A stretch of DNA of 64,000 nt, from positions 248,001 to 312,000 of the forward strand of contig JAEUVX010000004.1 in the NCBI GenBank assembly GCA_016786615.1. Reading direction: 5' to 3'. The position numbers and the translations under genes are program-made. The notes under the pieces are model-generated. The model was not told the DNA's origin. It worked only from the letters and a program-made list of their open reading frames with translations, and made no database searches. Below are positions 17,473 to 25,237 of this stretch, piece by piece. Each line of letters opens with the position of its first letter. Within the stretch, counting starts at the first letter, position 1. The DNA is from Flavipsychrobacter sp. (GTDB lineage: Bacteria; Bacteroidota; Bacteroidia; Chitinophagales; Chitinophagaceae).

Positions 17473-18024
17473 ATGATAAAATACCTTTTTTCAGTTATGG
17501 CTCTGTGTATGGCAATGCAGCTCAATGCGCAGGCCGTTTACGAAGTGCAGAAAGGTATGATACGTTTTTACTCAGATGCTCCGCACGAGCTGATACGCGC
17601 CTCTACAACACAGTTAAAGGGCGTATTGGATATTAAGAAGAAGATTTTTGCTTTTAAAGTGTCCAACGCGAGTTTTGCAGGCTTCAACAGCCCGCTGCAA
17701 CGAGAGCACTTCAACGAAAATTATATGGAAACGGAAGTGTTTCCGGAATCGAGCTTTACAGGAAAGATAATAGAAGATGTAGATGTAAGTAAAGACGGTG
17801 AATATAAACTTCGGGCAAAAGGAAAATTGAAAATTCATGGCGTAGAACAAGAGCGTATTATTGATGTGGAAATCAGGTCAAAAAACAATAAACTGACCAT
17901 ACACTCAGAATTTCTTGTTTCATTATACGACCATAATATAAAAATACCCAAAGTGGTATATGATAAGCTGGCACCTGATATTCATGTAACAGTAGGGGGA
18001 AGCATGGTGCCTGCGGCTAAATAA
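17473..18024 (+). CDS. YceI-family periplasmic protein
   Basis: Exported protein of 183 residues, signal peptide ending LNAQ. The rest is one YceI domain (lipocalin-like barrel that binds isoprenoid or amphiphilic lipids in characterised members), with REHFNENYMETEVFP, the KLKIHGV strand and the closing IKIPKVVYDKLAPDIHVTV. A second, divergent YceI gene lies at 23352. The histidine kinase begins 5 bp after its stop, so the YceI protein and the sensor share an operon, which suggests YceI either presents the signal or is the main output. Confidence 0.88.
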   Translation: MIKYLFSVMALCMAMQLNAQAVYEVQKGMIRFYSDAPHELIRASTTQLKGVLDIKKKIFAFKVSNASFAGFNSPLQREHFNENYMETEVFPESSFTGKIIEDVDVSKDGEYKLRAKGKLKIHGVEQERIIDVEIRSKNNKLTIHSEFLVSLYDHNIKIPKVVYDKLAPDIHVTVGGSMVPAAK

Positions 18025-18029
18025 AATTT

Positions 18030-20882
18030 ATGCGTTGCGTTATAACAATTCTACTTCTTGCAATAGGCACTTGCTATGCATTGGCGCAACGTCCGTTTAC
18101 ACGAAATTTCTGGCTTAATGAAGCCCAGTTGCCATCGAAGGTTAATGCAATACAACAGGATGGCTACGGGTATATATGGCTTGGTACGGATAATGGCCTG
18201 TACCGGTTTAACGGCAGGGAGATAAAGCCTGTTACCGATAGTGCGCACAAAGCAATTACAGCACTTACATTCGATGGTAAGAATATATATGCGGGTTATG
18301 CAGATGGCCGCATTGCTATAATAGCTGGGATGAAGGTAATCCCGTTGCGCTTCAGGGGGCAACAACCCAAAGCTGCAATATCTGATATGAAAGTTGATGG
18401 CAGCGGTGTCATCTGGCTGAGTACGGAAGGAGATGGTGTCTTTGCAATCCTGAATAACTATGCACTCCATTGCAATAGTGCCGACGGACTGACAGACGAT
18501 TTTGTTTATAATATTTCTGTTTTCCCAAATAAGCACGTTGTTGTAAGTACAGACCAGGGTATTAACGAACTGTACTTTGAAAATAAGATACTGAAAGTTA
18601 AAAGCTTCTCTACCGGCGATGGATTGCCCGATAATATTGTACGCACTATAAAACCAATGCCCGATAATACCGCCTGTTGGGTGGGTATGCAGGAAGGGGG
18701 TATTGCTTTCTATTGCAGGCAAAGCAGAGAAGTATGGTCGCCGAAACTGGACAGCAGCTGGCATTGGGGGCAGATAAATGATATACTACCGCTTGGCAAA
18801 GGCAAAGCATGGGCTGCAACAGAAGATGGTTACCTGGTGGAAATGACTACCAACGACCTGGAAACTGTAAAGACAAGGGCATACCGCTTTGAGGGCAAGA
18901 TGCGCAAATTGGTACTGGGCAGGTCGGGTATCATCTGGATTGCTACCAGTGCAGGTATGACAATGATAGCTGATGAGTATATGATGTATTTACCTGTTAC
19001 AGAATCGTATGCACTTACCAGCCTGCGCACTGTTGTATGCGATAATAATAATAATGTATGGTACTCTCAGGATAATAAACTGTACACACTCTCATTGAGC
19101 AGACCTGCCGAAAAGCCGCGCTATGTGTACACAGCAATGGCAGGTATAACGGCACTGCACGCTGATGCTTCGGGCAATCTGTGGATAGGCACTTTCGGGG
19201 CAGGCCTGTACAGACGCAATAACAGGGGAGATATCAAAAAGATGGATAACATTCCTATGTTGCAGAATGAAAGTGTGTTGGATATAAATAGTCACAATCA
19301 ATACTTGTGGGTGTCGGGGCTTAATGGTGTTGCACAACTGCAGTACGATACCGTTTCGGGTGTGTTAAATCTCGCGAGGGTGCATAATAAAAACAGTGGT
19401 GCAGGCAGCGATTATATATATCAGGTTTACCCCGATAGTAAAGACCGGGTGTGGATGGCTACAGATGGTGGCGGTGTTGTAATGTATAAAGACAACAAGT
19501 ATCAATACTTTAATGAAGGAATAAGGAGTAAAGTAGCATACACTATTGCCGAAGATGCTACAGGTAATATATGGGCTTCTACCCTGAATGATGGCTTGTA
19601 TTTCTATAACAATAAAACATGGAGCCGTGTAGGTACTTCGCAGGGTTTGCAGGATGTGAATATACATACCATTGCACCAAATGCTACAGGGCAGGTGGTG
19701 ATAGTAAATGATAATGGGGTGGATGTATGGTATCCTTTCAGCAGACAGTTTCGCAATTATTCGCCCAAGCAGGGGCTGCACCTCGATAGTACATCAACAG
19801 TATTGAAACTATATGCGCGTGATACCGCAGGGAATGTGTTGCTGCCTTTTGAGCATGGGTTTATTATATTCAAAAACATACACGCCCCTTTTGATATCAG
19901 CCCGAACGTGCATATAGAAACAGTAAGCATGTTCTTCAAACCGGTAGCATTGGTCGATAATAACTTTTCTCACAGTCAGAATCATATAAGTATATCATAC
20001 GAAGGCATCAATTTCGCCAACCCCGATAAGCTGCATTACAGGTATAAGCTGGAAGGCTATAACGATAGCTGGATTGTTACCAATGACGAGGCAGTAACAT
20101 TTCCGCAACTGTCCCCCGGTAAATATACTTTCAGGGTGCAGGCATCGTTGAGTAATCATTTCGGTAAGCATAACGAAGCCGTATATAGCTTTGTGATAAC
20201 AAAACCTTTCTGGCGAACGCCGTGGTTTTTATTATTATTCAGCGCTGCTGTATTCGGGGTTGTATACACCTATATTGTAATACGCGAAAAGAACCTGAGA
20301 AAGCTATCGCTGCTGCAACGGGAGCGTATGATGTTTGAATACGAACACCTGAAAAGCCAGGTCAACCCGCACTTTCTGTTCAATAGCTTGAATACACTTG
20401 CCAGCCTGATAGAGGAAGATAAAGATATTGCTACGAAATACACCACCCACCTGTCAGACCTGTATCGCAACATGCTGTCGCACCGAAACAAAGACCTTGT
20501 GTTGCTGAGCGAAGAGTGGGATATACTCGAAAATTACCTGTACATACAAAAGAGCCGTTTCGGCAACTCGCTGGTGATCGAAAAAGATATACCGGTTAGT
20601 GTAATGGAAACAAAAAAAATCATCCCGTTGGCTTTGCAGATGCTTGTTGAAAACGCGTTGAAGCATAATGTGGCATCACAGTCGCGCCCGCTTACCATAC
20701 GCATTAAGGCCGATGAAGAAACGATAACTATACGCAATACGCTCAACCCCAAACTCAGCAAAGAAAAAGGTGCGGGTTTAGGGTTGAAAAATATACAGAA
20801 AAGGTATTCGCTGTTAACGGATAAGAATATCTATTACGGCGTCAGCGATACCGAATATGTTGTAAACTTACCACTGTTATGA
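18030..20882 (+). CDS. Two-component propeller sensor with LytS-type kinase domain
   Basis: Large membrane sensor of 950 residues. A signal peptide leads into two seven-bladed propellers (about 25-630) built of reg_prop repeats (IWLGTDNGLYRFNG, LWIGTFGAGLYR, VWMATDGGGVVMY). A Y_Y_Y domain follows (about 645-725, YRYKLEGYNDSW), then one transmembrane helix (about 730-752), a coiled coil and a His_kinase domain with SQVNPHFLFNS (His781) and the N box VENALKHN. Related propeller sensors in Bacteroidota sense periplasmic ligands, often oligosaccharides, but here the nearby genes are YceI and cytochrome-like. It overlaps the LytTR regulator by 4 bp. Confidence 0.93.
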   Translation: MRCVITILLLAIGTCYALAQRPFTRNFWLNEAQLPSKVNAIQQDGYGYIWLGTDNGLYRFNGREIKPVTDSAHKAITALTFDGKNIYAGYADGRIAIIAGMKVIPLRFRGQQPKAAISDMKVDGSGVIWLSTEGDGVFAILNNYALHCNSADGLTDDFVYNISVFPNKHVVVSTDQGINELYFENKILKVKSFSTGDGLPDNIVRTIKPMPDNTACWVGMQEGGIAFYCRQSREVWSPKLDSSWHWGQINDILPLGKGKAWAATEDGYLVEMTTNDLETVKTRAYRFEGKMRKLVLGRSGIIWIATSAGMTMIADEYMMYLPVTESYALTSLRTVVCDNNNNVWYSQDNKLYTLSLSRPAEKPRYVYTAMAGITALHADASGNLWIGTFGAGLYRRNNRGDIKKMDNIPMLQNESVLDINSHNQYLWVSGLNGVAQLQYDTVSGVLNLARVHNKNSGAGSDYIYQVYPDSKDRVWMATDGGGVVMYKDNKYQYFNEGIRSKVAYTIAEDATGNIWASTLNDGLYFYNNKTWSRVGTSQGLQDVNIHTIAPNATGQVVIVNDNGVDVWYPFSRQFRNYSPKQGLHLDSTSTVLKLYARDTAGNVLLPFEHGFIIFKNIHAPFDISPNVHIETVSMFFKPVALVDNNFSHSQNHISISYEGINFANPDKLHYRYKLEGYNDSWIVTNDEAVTFPQLSPGKYTFRVQASLSNHFGKHNEAVYSFVITKPFWRTPWFLLLFSAAVFGVVYTYIVIREKNLRKLSLLQRERMMFEYEHLKSQVNPHFLFNSLNTLASLIEEDKDIATKYTTHLSDLYRNMLSHRNKDLVLLSEEWDILENYLYIQKSRFGNSLVIEKDIPVSVMETKKIIPLALQMLVENALKHNVASQSRPLTIRIKADEETITIRNTLNPKLSKEKGAGLGLKNIQKRYSLLTDKNIYYGVSDTEYVVNLPLL

Positions 20883-21631
20883 ATGTAGTAATTATTGAAG
20901 ATGAAATGCCTGCATACAGAAGGCTTGCAAAACTGATAGATGAAACATTGCCGGGTACTACTATTGTCGCGCATCACGATAGTGTGGCAGATGCACATGC
21001 ATGGTTCAGTACCAACAAGTCGCCCGATATCGTGTTTATGGATGTACACCTTGCAGATGGTTCTGCTTTTGATTTGCTTAAAATCATCAAAATAGATGCT
21101 CCGATAATATTCACAACTGCTTTCGACCAATATGCAATAGATGCCTTCAAAGCATCCAGTATCGATTACCTGATGAAGCCGATAAAGAAGGAAGAATTAA
21201 AATCGGCATTAGATAAGCTGGACGAATTCAAAAAACTGTTTAATGAGAAGAGTCTGGCTTTAGAACAGGCATTTAATGCACCCGAATACAAACGCAGGTT
21301 TGTTATTCGTTTTGGTGAACATATCAAAACACTGGAGGCCGACCAGATAGCCTATTGCTATAGCGAAAACAAAGGCACAATGGCACGTACTTTCGAAGGG
21401 CGAAACTACCCGATGGACCATAACCTGGATGCGTTGCAGGGAATGCTTGATCCAAAAACATTTTTCAGGCTGAATAGGCAATATCTTATTAATATAAAAT
21501 CTATAGAAGATATGAAGTCGCACACAAAGGCGAGAGTAATCGTTACGCTGAGGCCTGCTGTGAAAGAAGCGCCGGTTGTGAGTTCGGAAAGGGCAGCAGA
21601 CTTTAAGAAATGGCTGGCTGATGATATATGA
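20879..21631 (+). CDS. LytTR-family response regulator
   Basis: Cognate regulator of the propeller kinase (ATGA overlap), 250 residues. Receiver domain with acidic pocket ED at 7-8, phospho-acceptor Asp55 (MDVHLADG), FTTAF and Lys100 (LMKP), then a LytTR domain (about 145-248) with FRLNRQYLINI and the end helix ADFKKWL. It is closely similar in layout to the regulator at 9508. Likely targets are its own YceI-kinase operon and the redox/YceI cluster that starts 123 bp downstream (inference). Confidence 0.93.
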   Translation: MNVVIIEDEMPAYRRLAKLIDETLPGTTIVAHHDSVADAHAWFSTNKSPDIVFMDVHLADGSAFDLLKIIKIDAPIIFTTAFDQYAIDAFKASSIDYLMKPIKKEELKSALDKLDEFKKLFNEKSLALEQAFNAPEYKRRFVIRFGEHIKTLEADQIAYCYSENKGTMARTFEGRNYPMDHNLDALQGMLDPKTFFRLNRQYLINIKSIEDMKSHTKARVIVTLRPAVKEAPVVSSERAADFKKWLADDI

Positions 21632-21754
21632 TACAAGGATTATCTGTTCGGGAAGGAGAATACACTACTCGTCAATACTATTTCCCGTTTCGTCACAATC
21701 CATTAGTCATTAAAAAGCGTAGTTAATAATTTTGAAAAATAATATGGCAACACT

Positions 21755-22159
21755 ATGACAAAAAAGAGAATACTATACCTGTTGTTAGCAGCAGTATTTG
21801 TGGGTGGTGCGGTAGGATATTATATGTGGAATAAACCCCATGCTAAAATTGAAAACGAAAAAGGTTTAACCATTACAGCATCTCAATTATGTGCCGCATT
21901 TGCAGCGAATGAAGCTGCTGCTACTGCAGAATACACATCTAAAGTGCTGGATATTACCGGTGTGGTTGCCGAAGTAAAGCAAAATCAGGAAGGTAAATCA
22001 GCCATTACTTTGCAGGGCGACGATATGATGTCTGTACAATGTACAATGCGGGATGCTGATGTTAATGTATCAGTTGGCAGCAGTGTAACCATTAAAGGGC
22101 GTTTTGCATCTGTTGATATGTTTGGCCCTACACTTACAGATTGCGTATTAAATAAGTAA
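21755..22159 (+). CDS. Membrane-anchored OB-fold protein (tRNA_anti-like)
   Basis: Small envelope protein of 134 residues: an N-terminal anchor (about 5-24, ILYLLLAAVFVGGAVGYYMW), then a periplasmic OB-fold-like domain (about 45-130) with VLDITGVVAEVK, SAITLQGD and SVTIKGRF strands. This is the pattern of the tRNA_anti-like family seen in small Bacteroidota envelope proteins; a nucleic-acid role is not implied. It heads a run of five same-strand genes ending at 24879. The gene after it begins about 22 bp downstream. Confidence 0.7.
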   Translation: MTKKRILYLLLAAVFVGGAVGYYMWNKPHAKIENEKGLTITASQLCAAFAANEAAATAEYTSKVLDITGVVAEVKQNQEGKSAITLQGDDMMSVQCTMRDADVNVSVGSSVTIKGRFASVDMFGPTLTDCVLNK

Positions 22160-22181
22160 ATTGTTAAAAGAGGGATTGATA

Positions 22182-22904
22182 ATGAAACAAACACGAAGTC
22201 TTGGAATACTTGTTGTACTATCTGTACTGATGATAATAGCATGTACACACAAGCCCGAAACTCCGGTTCCTGCTGCTGCTAATAACAACACAGGAAACAA
22301 TGGTGGTAATAACGGGGGGAATAATGCAGATACGGGTATTTGTTTTTCCCGCGATATACTTCCGGTTTTTATTGCAAACTGCACGCAAAGTGGCTGCCAC
22401 AATGCAGTTGACAAAGCCGAAGGTTATGTGTTCACCAGTTACGAAACCATTACCGCAAAGGATTTTGTAAAAGGCAATGCGGGCGAAACCAAACTATATA
22501 AGACAATAACGGATAAAGATATTAAAGACCGTATGCCGCAAGCGCCTAATGCACCGCTTACAAGCGCGCAAATAAGCCTGATAGCACGATGGATAAATGA
22601 AGGAGCGAAAAACACTACCAATTGCGGTACGCCATGCGATAGCAATAATTATACATACAGTGCCGCTATAAAGCCAATGATGGATACGTATTGCAAGGGG
22701 TGTCATAGTACGGCGTCGCCATCTAAAGGTGTAATATTAGATACCTACGATGGTGTTAAGAGTGCTGCTACAGCAGGCAAGCTGTTGCAAGCCATACGCC
22801 ACGAGGCAGGAGCAGTAGCTATGCCAAGCGGTGGCAGTAAACTAAGTAGCTGCCAGATAGTGCAGGTGCAAAAATGGGTAGCTGCCGGAGCGCTAAACAA
22901 TTAA
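22182..22904 (+). CDS. Cytochrome-like lipoprotein with CX4CH and CXXCH motifs
   Basis: About 240 residues. The start is the ATG giving MKQTRSLGILV, preceded by a purine-rich AGAGGGA; a longer frame begins 21 bp upstream. A lipobox ends at Cys21 (IIAC), followed by an Asn/Gly linker. Two similar modules follow: CTQSGCH (Cys67, Cys72, His73), an unusual five-apart spacing, and a standard haem c site CKGCH (Cys171, Cys174, His175), each followed by a Thr/Ser-Tyr-x-x-(V/I) strand. The C-terminus has AMPSGG, offering a Met ligand. The CX4CH form binds haem in some cytochromes c3. The protein probably carries one or two c-type haems at the periplasmic membrane face. Confidence 0.7.
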   Translation: MKQTRSLGILVVLSVLMIIACTHKPETPVPAAANNNTGNNGGNNGGNNADTGICFSRDILPVFIANCTQSGCHNAVDKAEGYVFTSYETITAKDFVKGNAGETKLYKTITDKDIKDRMPQAPNAPLTSAQISLIARWINEGAKNTTNCGTPCDSNNYTYSAAIKPMMDTYCKGCHSTASPSKGVILDTYDGVKSAATAGKLLQAIRHEAGAVAMPSGGSKLSSCQIVQVQKWVAAGALNN

Positions 22905-22949
22905 TCTGTAAAAAACCGATATTTATATAAAGAAGCACAACACACGTAT

Positions 22950-23321
22950 ATGAAAAAAATACTCGTACTGTTTATTAGTGTTATTACCTTTTCGGGCTGC
23001 TATTTCGATAAGGAAGACCAGTTATACCCTAAAACCACAACAGGCTGCGATACTACTAACGTCACATTCTCGGCCACAGTACTGCCTGTAATGCAGCAAA
23101 AATGTGCTACTGCCGGTTGTCACGATGCACTGGTGAAACAAAGCGGGTATGACCTGAACCTGTATGCCGATGTGAAAAAATGCGTTACAGACAACAAACT
23201 GCTGCCTGTAATACGTCAGGATGCGGGTGCAAAAGCTATGCCGCAGGGTGGTGCCAAGCTCGATGACTGCACTATCAGCAAAATATCAGCATGGGTAAAC
23301 CGTGGTATGCTGAATAACTAA
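22950..23321 (+). CDS. Small cytochrome-like lipoprotein with CX4CH motif
   Basis: 123 residues with a lipobox ending at Cys17 (TFSGC). A single module matches the second half of the preceding protein: CATAGCH (Cys52, Cys57, His58), then a tail IRQDAGAKAMPQGGAKLDDC that aligns with IRHEAGAVAMPSGGSKLSSC next door, and both end (G)xLNN. The two genes arose by duplication. If haem is bound, Met in AMPQGG is the likely sixth ligand. The module also resembles the domain fused to planctomycete-type cytochromes. It is 45 bp from the gene before and 30 bp from YceI. Confidence 0.7.
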   Translation: MKKILVLFISVITFSGCYFDKEDQLYPKTTTGCDTTNVTFSATVLPVMQQKCATAGCHDALVKQSGYDLNLYADVKKCVTDNKLLPVIRQDAGAKAMPQGGAKLDDCTISKISAWVNRGMLNN

Positions 23322-23351
23322 AAAATCTTACAGAAATATAAAACTAAGAAC

Positions 23352-23897
23352 ATGAAAAGGATAATAATTGTTGCTGCGCTTTGCATAGGCTTTACAAATG
23401 CACAGGCTCAGAAGTACATGACGAGAACAGGTAAGGTTACTTTTTTCTCATCTACACCAATAGAAAATATACAGGCTGTAAATAACGAGGCCGGTGCTGT
23501 AATGGATAGCAAAACTGGAGACTTTGTTTTTCAGCTGGCTATCAAAAGTTTTAAGTTCGAAAAAGCCCTGATGCAGGAGCACTTCAACGAAAACTATATG
23601 GAAAGCAATAAATATCCTAAAGCCGAATATAAAGGTAAGGTTACGGATATTGCTTCGGTTAACTTTGCTAAAGATGGAGCCTACAAAGTAAACACTACCG
23701 GCAAACTGACTATACACGGTGTAACCCGCGATGTTACTATACCTGCAACAGTTACCGTAAAAGGAAATTCAGCAACGGTAAATACAAAGTTTAATGTGAA
23801 GCCTGCCGACCATAAAATAAAAATACCGGCTGTAGTAGAAGGTAAGATTGCTAAAGAAATAGAAGTAACAGTAAATAGCATATTAGATAAAAAGTAA
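23352..23897 (+). CDS. YceI-family periplasmic protein
   Basis: 181 residues, signal peptide ending AQAQ, one YceI lipocalin-like domain. QEHFNENYMESNKYP and GKLTIHGVTRDVTIP match the family and the paralogue at 17473, though overall they have diverged. YceI proteins bind long isoprenoids such as quinone-like lipids in characterised cases, which fits the adjacent cytochrome-like lipoproteins. The next gene follows by 31 bp. Confidence 0.9.
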   Translation: MKRIIIVAALCIGFTNAQAQKYMTRTGKVTFFSSTPIENIQAVNNEAGAVMDSKTGDFVFQLAIKSFKFEKALMQEHFNENYMESNKYPKAEYKGKVTDIASVNFAKDGAYKVNTTGKLTIHGVTRDVTIPATVTVKGNSATVNTKFNVKPADHKIKIPAVVEGKIAKEIEVTVNSILDKK

Positions 23898-23928
23898 CAC
23901 TCATTTTAACCAACAATCATATTGTATC

Positions 23929-24879
23929 ATGCGTATTATACCCGCAATACTGTTAACCGCCGCTGTATTTACAACATACAACGCAGGTGCGCAGGAAAAC
24001 AATAAAAACAAGAAAGAAGTAACAGAGAGTGATGATTTGCTGGGAATGCTGGAAGATGGAGATGCCAAATCAAAATCTTATACAACGGCAACATTCAAAA
24101 CATCGAGGCTGGTAAACGGCCATAGCATCGAAAATACAGCCGCAGGTGTATTGGATTTTAAAGTGAACCACCGCTTTGGCGAGTTGAAAGATGGTTTCCA
24201 GACATTCTTCGGCCTCGATAACGCGAATACACTTATCGGGTTCGATTATGGTATAACAGACTGGCTGATGATAGGTGTAAGCCGCAGTACATACCAGTCT
24301 GAGTATCTGGGCTTTGCTAAGGTAAAACTGCTACGCCAGACGGATGGTAAGGGAATGCCGTTCAGCCTTAGCTATTATGGTGCAGCCAGCGTACAAAGCA
24401 TGCCTGCACCAACATTACCTGCCGGGCAGGAATATCACTTCAGCAACAGGATGTTTTATGTAAACCAACTGCTGATAGCACGTAAATTCAATCAATGGCT
24501 TTCTTTGCAGTTGATGCCTACACACATACATTACAACCTGGTGCCAACAACGGCAGAGCCTAATGATATGATAGCAATGGGTGTTGGCGGACGCTTCAAA
24601 TTATCGAACCGCGTATCGCTGAATGCAGAATATTATTATCGCTTTAATGAGTTGAACGGTTATTTCAATTCATTGTCAATAGGTTTCGATATAGAAACAG
24701 GCGGCCACGTATTTCAGTTGATGGCTACCAATGCTACTGCTATGACAGAACGCGCATTTATCGGACAAACTACTAGCGACTGGGGAAATGGCGGGATACA
24801 TTTCGGGTTCAACATATCGAGAGTATTTACAATTGTTAAACCTAAAGAGTTTAAAGGTTCTAATTCAAATAAGTGGTAG
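23929..24879 (+). CDS. DUF5777 family outer-membrane beta-barrel protein
   Basis: 316 residues with a signal peptide ending AGAQ and then alternating amphipathic strands to the C-terminus (for example FGLDNANTLIGFDYGI, VSLNAEYYYRFNEL, IHFGFNISRVFTI). The motif FKTSRLVNGHSIE and the FKVNHRFGEL strand match DUF5777, a Bacteroidota barrel family often encoded next to YceI and cytochrome genes. It is the last gene of the run, and a hairpin follows further downstream. Pore or scaffold function is not known. Confidence 0.82.
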   Translation: MRIIPAILLTAAVFTTYNAGAQENNKNKKEVTESDDLLGMLEDGDAKSKSYTTATFKTSRLVNGHSIENTAAGVLDFKVNHRFGELKDGFQTFFGLDNANTLIGFDYGITDWLMIGVSRSTYQSEYLGFAKVKLLRQTDGKGMPFSLSYYGAASVQSMPAPTLPAGQEYHFSNRMFYVNQLLIARKFNQWLSLQLMPTHIHYNLVPTTAEPNDMIAMGVGGRFKLSNRVSLNAEYYYRFNELNGYFNSLSIGFDIETGGHVFQLMATNATAMTERAFIGQTTSDWGNGGIHFGFNISRVFTIVKPKEFKGSNSNKW

Positions 24880-25139
24880 TTTTGCCACGGGTGTATTATT
24901 TTTCATAGAGGATAAGGCTAAAGTTAATTCTGAGGCCTTATTCTTTTTTTATGCAGTATTGACAAACAACAATGGTGTTATACTTGGATTTAAAACCCTT
25001 GTATGTTTGGAGGATAAGCTTATTGAAGCTACTGCTTTAAGATATGTTAGCGTACGTAGATATTGTACGTAGAGCAATACTTCTTCATGCAATAGAAAGT
25101 TCATAGTAGTTAAGTTATTAAAGCTTGATAGATTAATCG
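24880..25139. other. Intergenic, short 9-bp direct repeat
   Basis: No convincing gene. GTACGTAGA occurs twice at a 13-bp pitch (25052-25060 and 25065-25073). A frame on the + strand across 24788-25072 starts inside the DUF5777 gene and has no protein-like features. Confidence 0.4.
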
Positions 25140-25163
25140 AATCCCGACAGAAGTGTCGGGATT
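25140..25163. terminator. Intrinsic terminator after the DUF5777 run
   Basis: Stem AATCCCGACA / TGTCGGGATT with loop GAAG, followed by a T-rich stretch on the + strand. Confidence 0.75.
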
Positions 25164-25190
25164 TATTGTTTGTTTAGTGCAGGCATAAAA

Positions 25191-25216
25191 AAACGGGTAG
25201 CAATTGCTACCCGTTT
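25191..25216. terminator. Terminator of the 1481-residue gene
   Basis: A 26-bp perfect palindrome (AAACGGGTAGCAA / TTGCTACCCGTTT). On the minus strand it follows the stop of the Ig-repeat gene and leads into a T-run (plus-strand A-run just before 25191). Confidence 0.8.
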
Positions 25217-25237
25217 CAGTATTTGATTGTTTAATCC

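Noticed and set aside
18051-18764. 237-codon minus-strand frame opposite the propeller kinase
   Set aside because: Shadow of the coding strand. The plus frame has clear reg_prop repeats throughout.
24788-25072. 94-codon + strand frame overlapping the DUF5777 gene end
   Set aside because: It starts within the DUF5777 coding region in another frame and has no recognisable fold or signal. Treated as chance.
25052-25073. GTACGTAGA direct repeat as an attachment site or operator
   Set aside because: Only 9 bp, two copies, not next to a promoter, integrase or tRNA.
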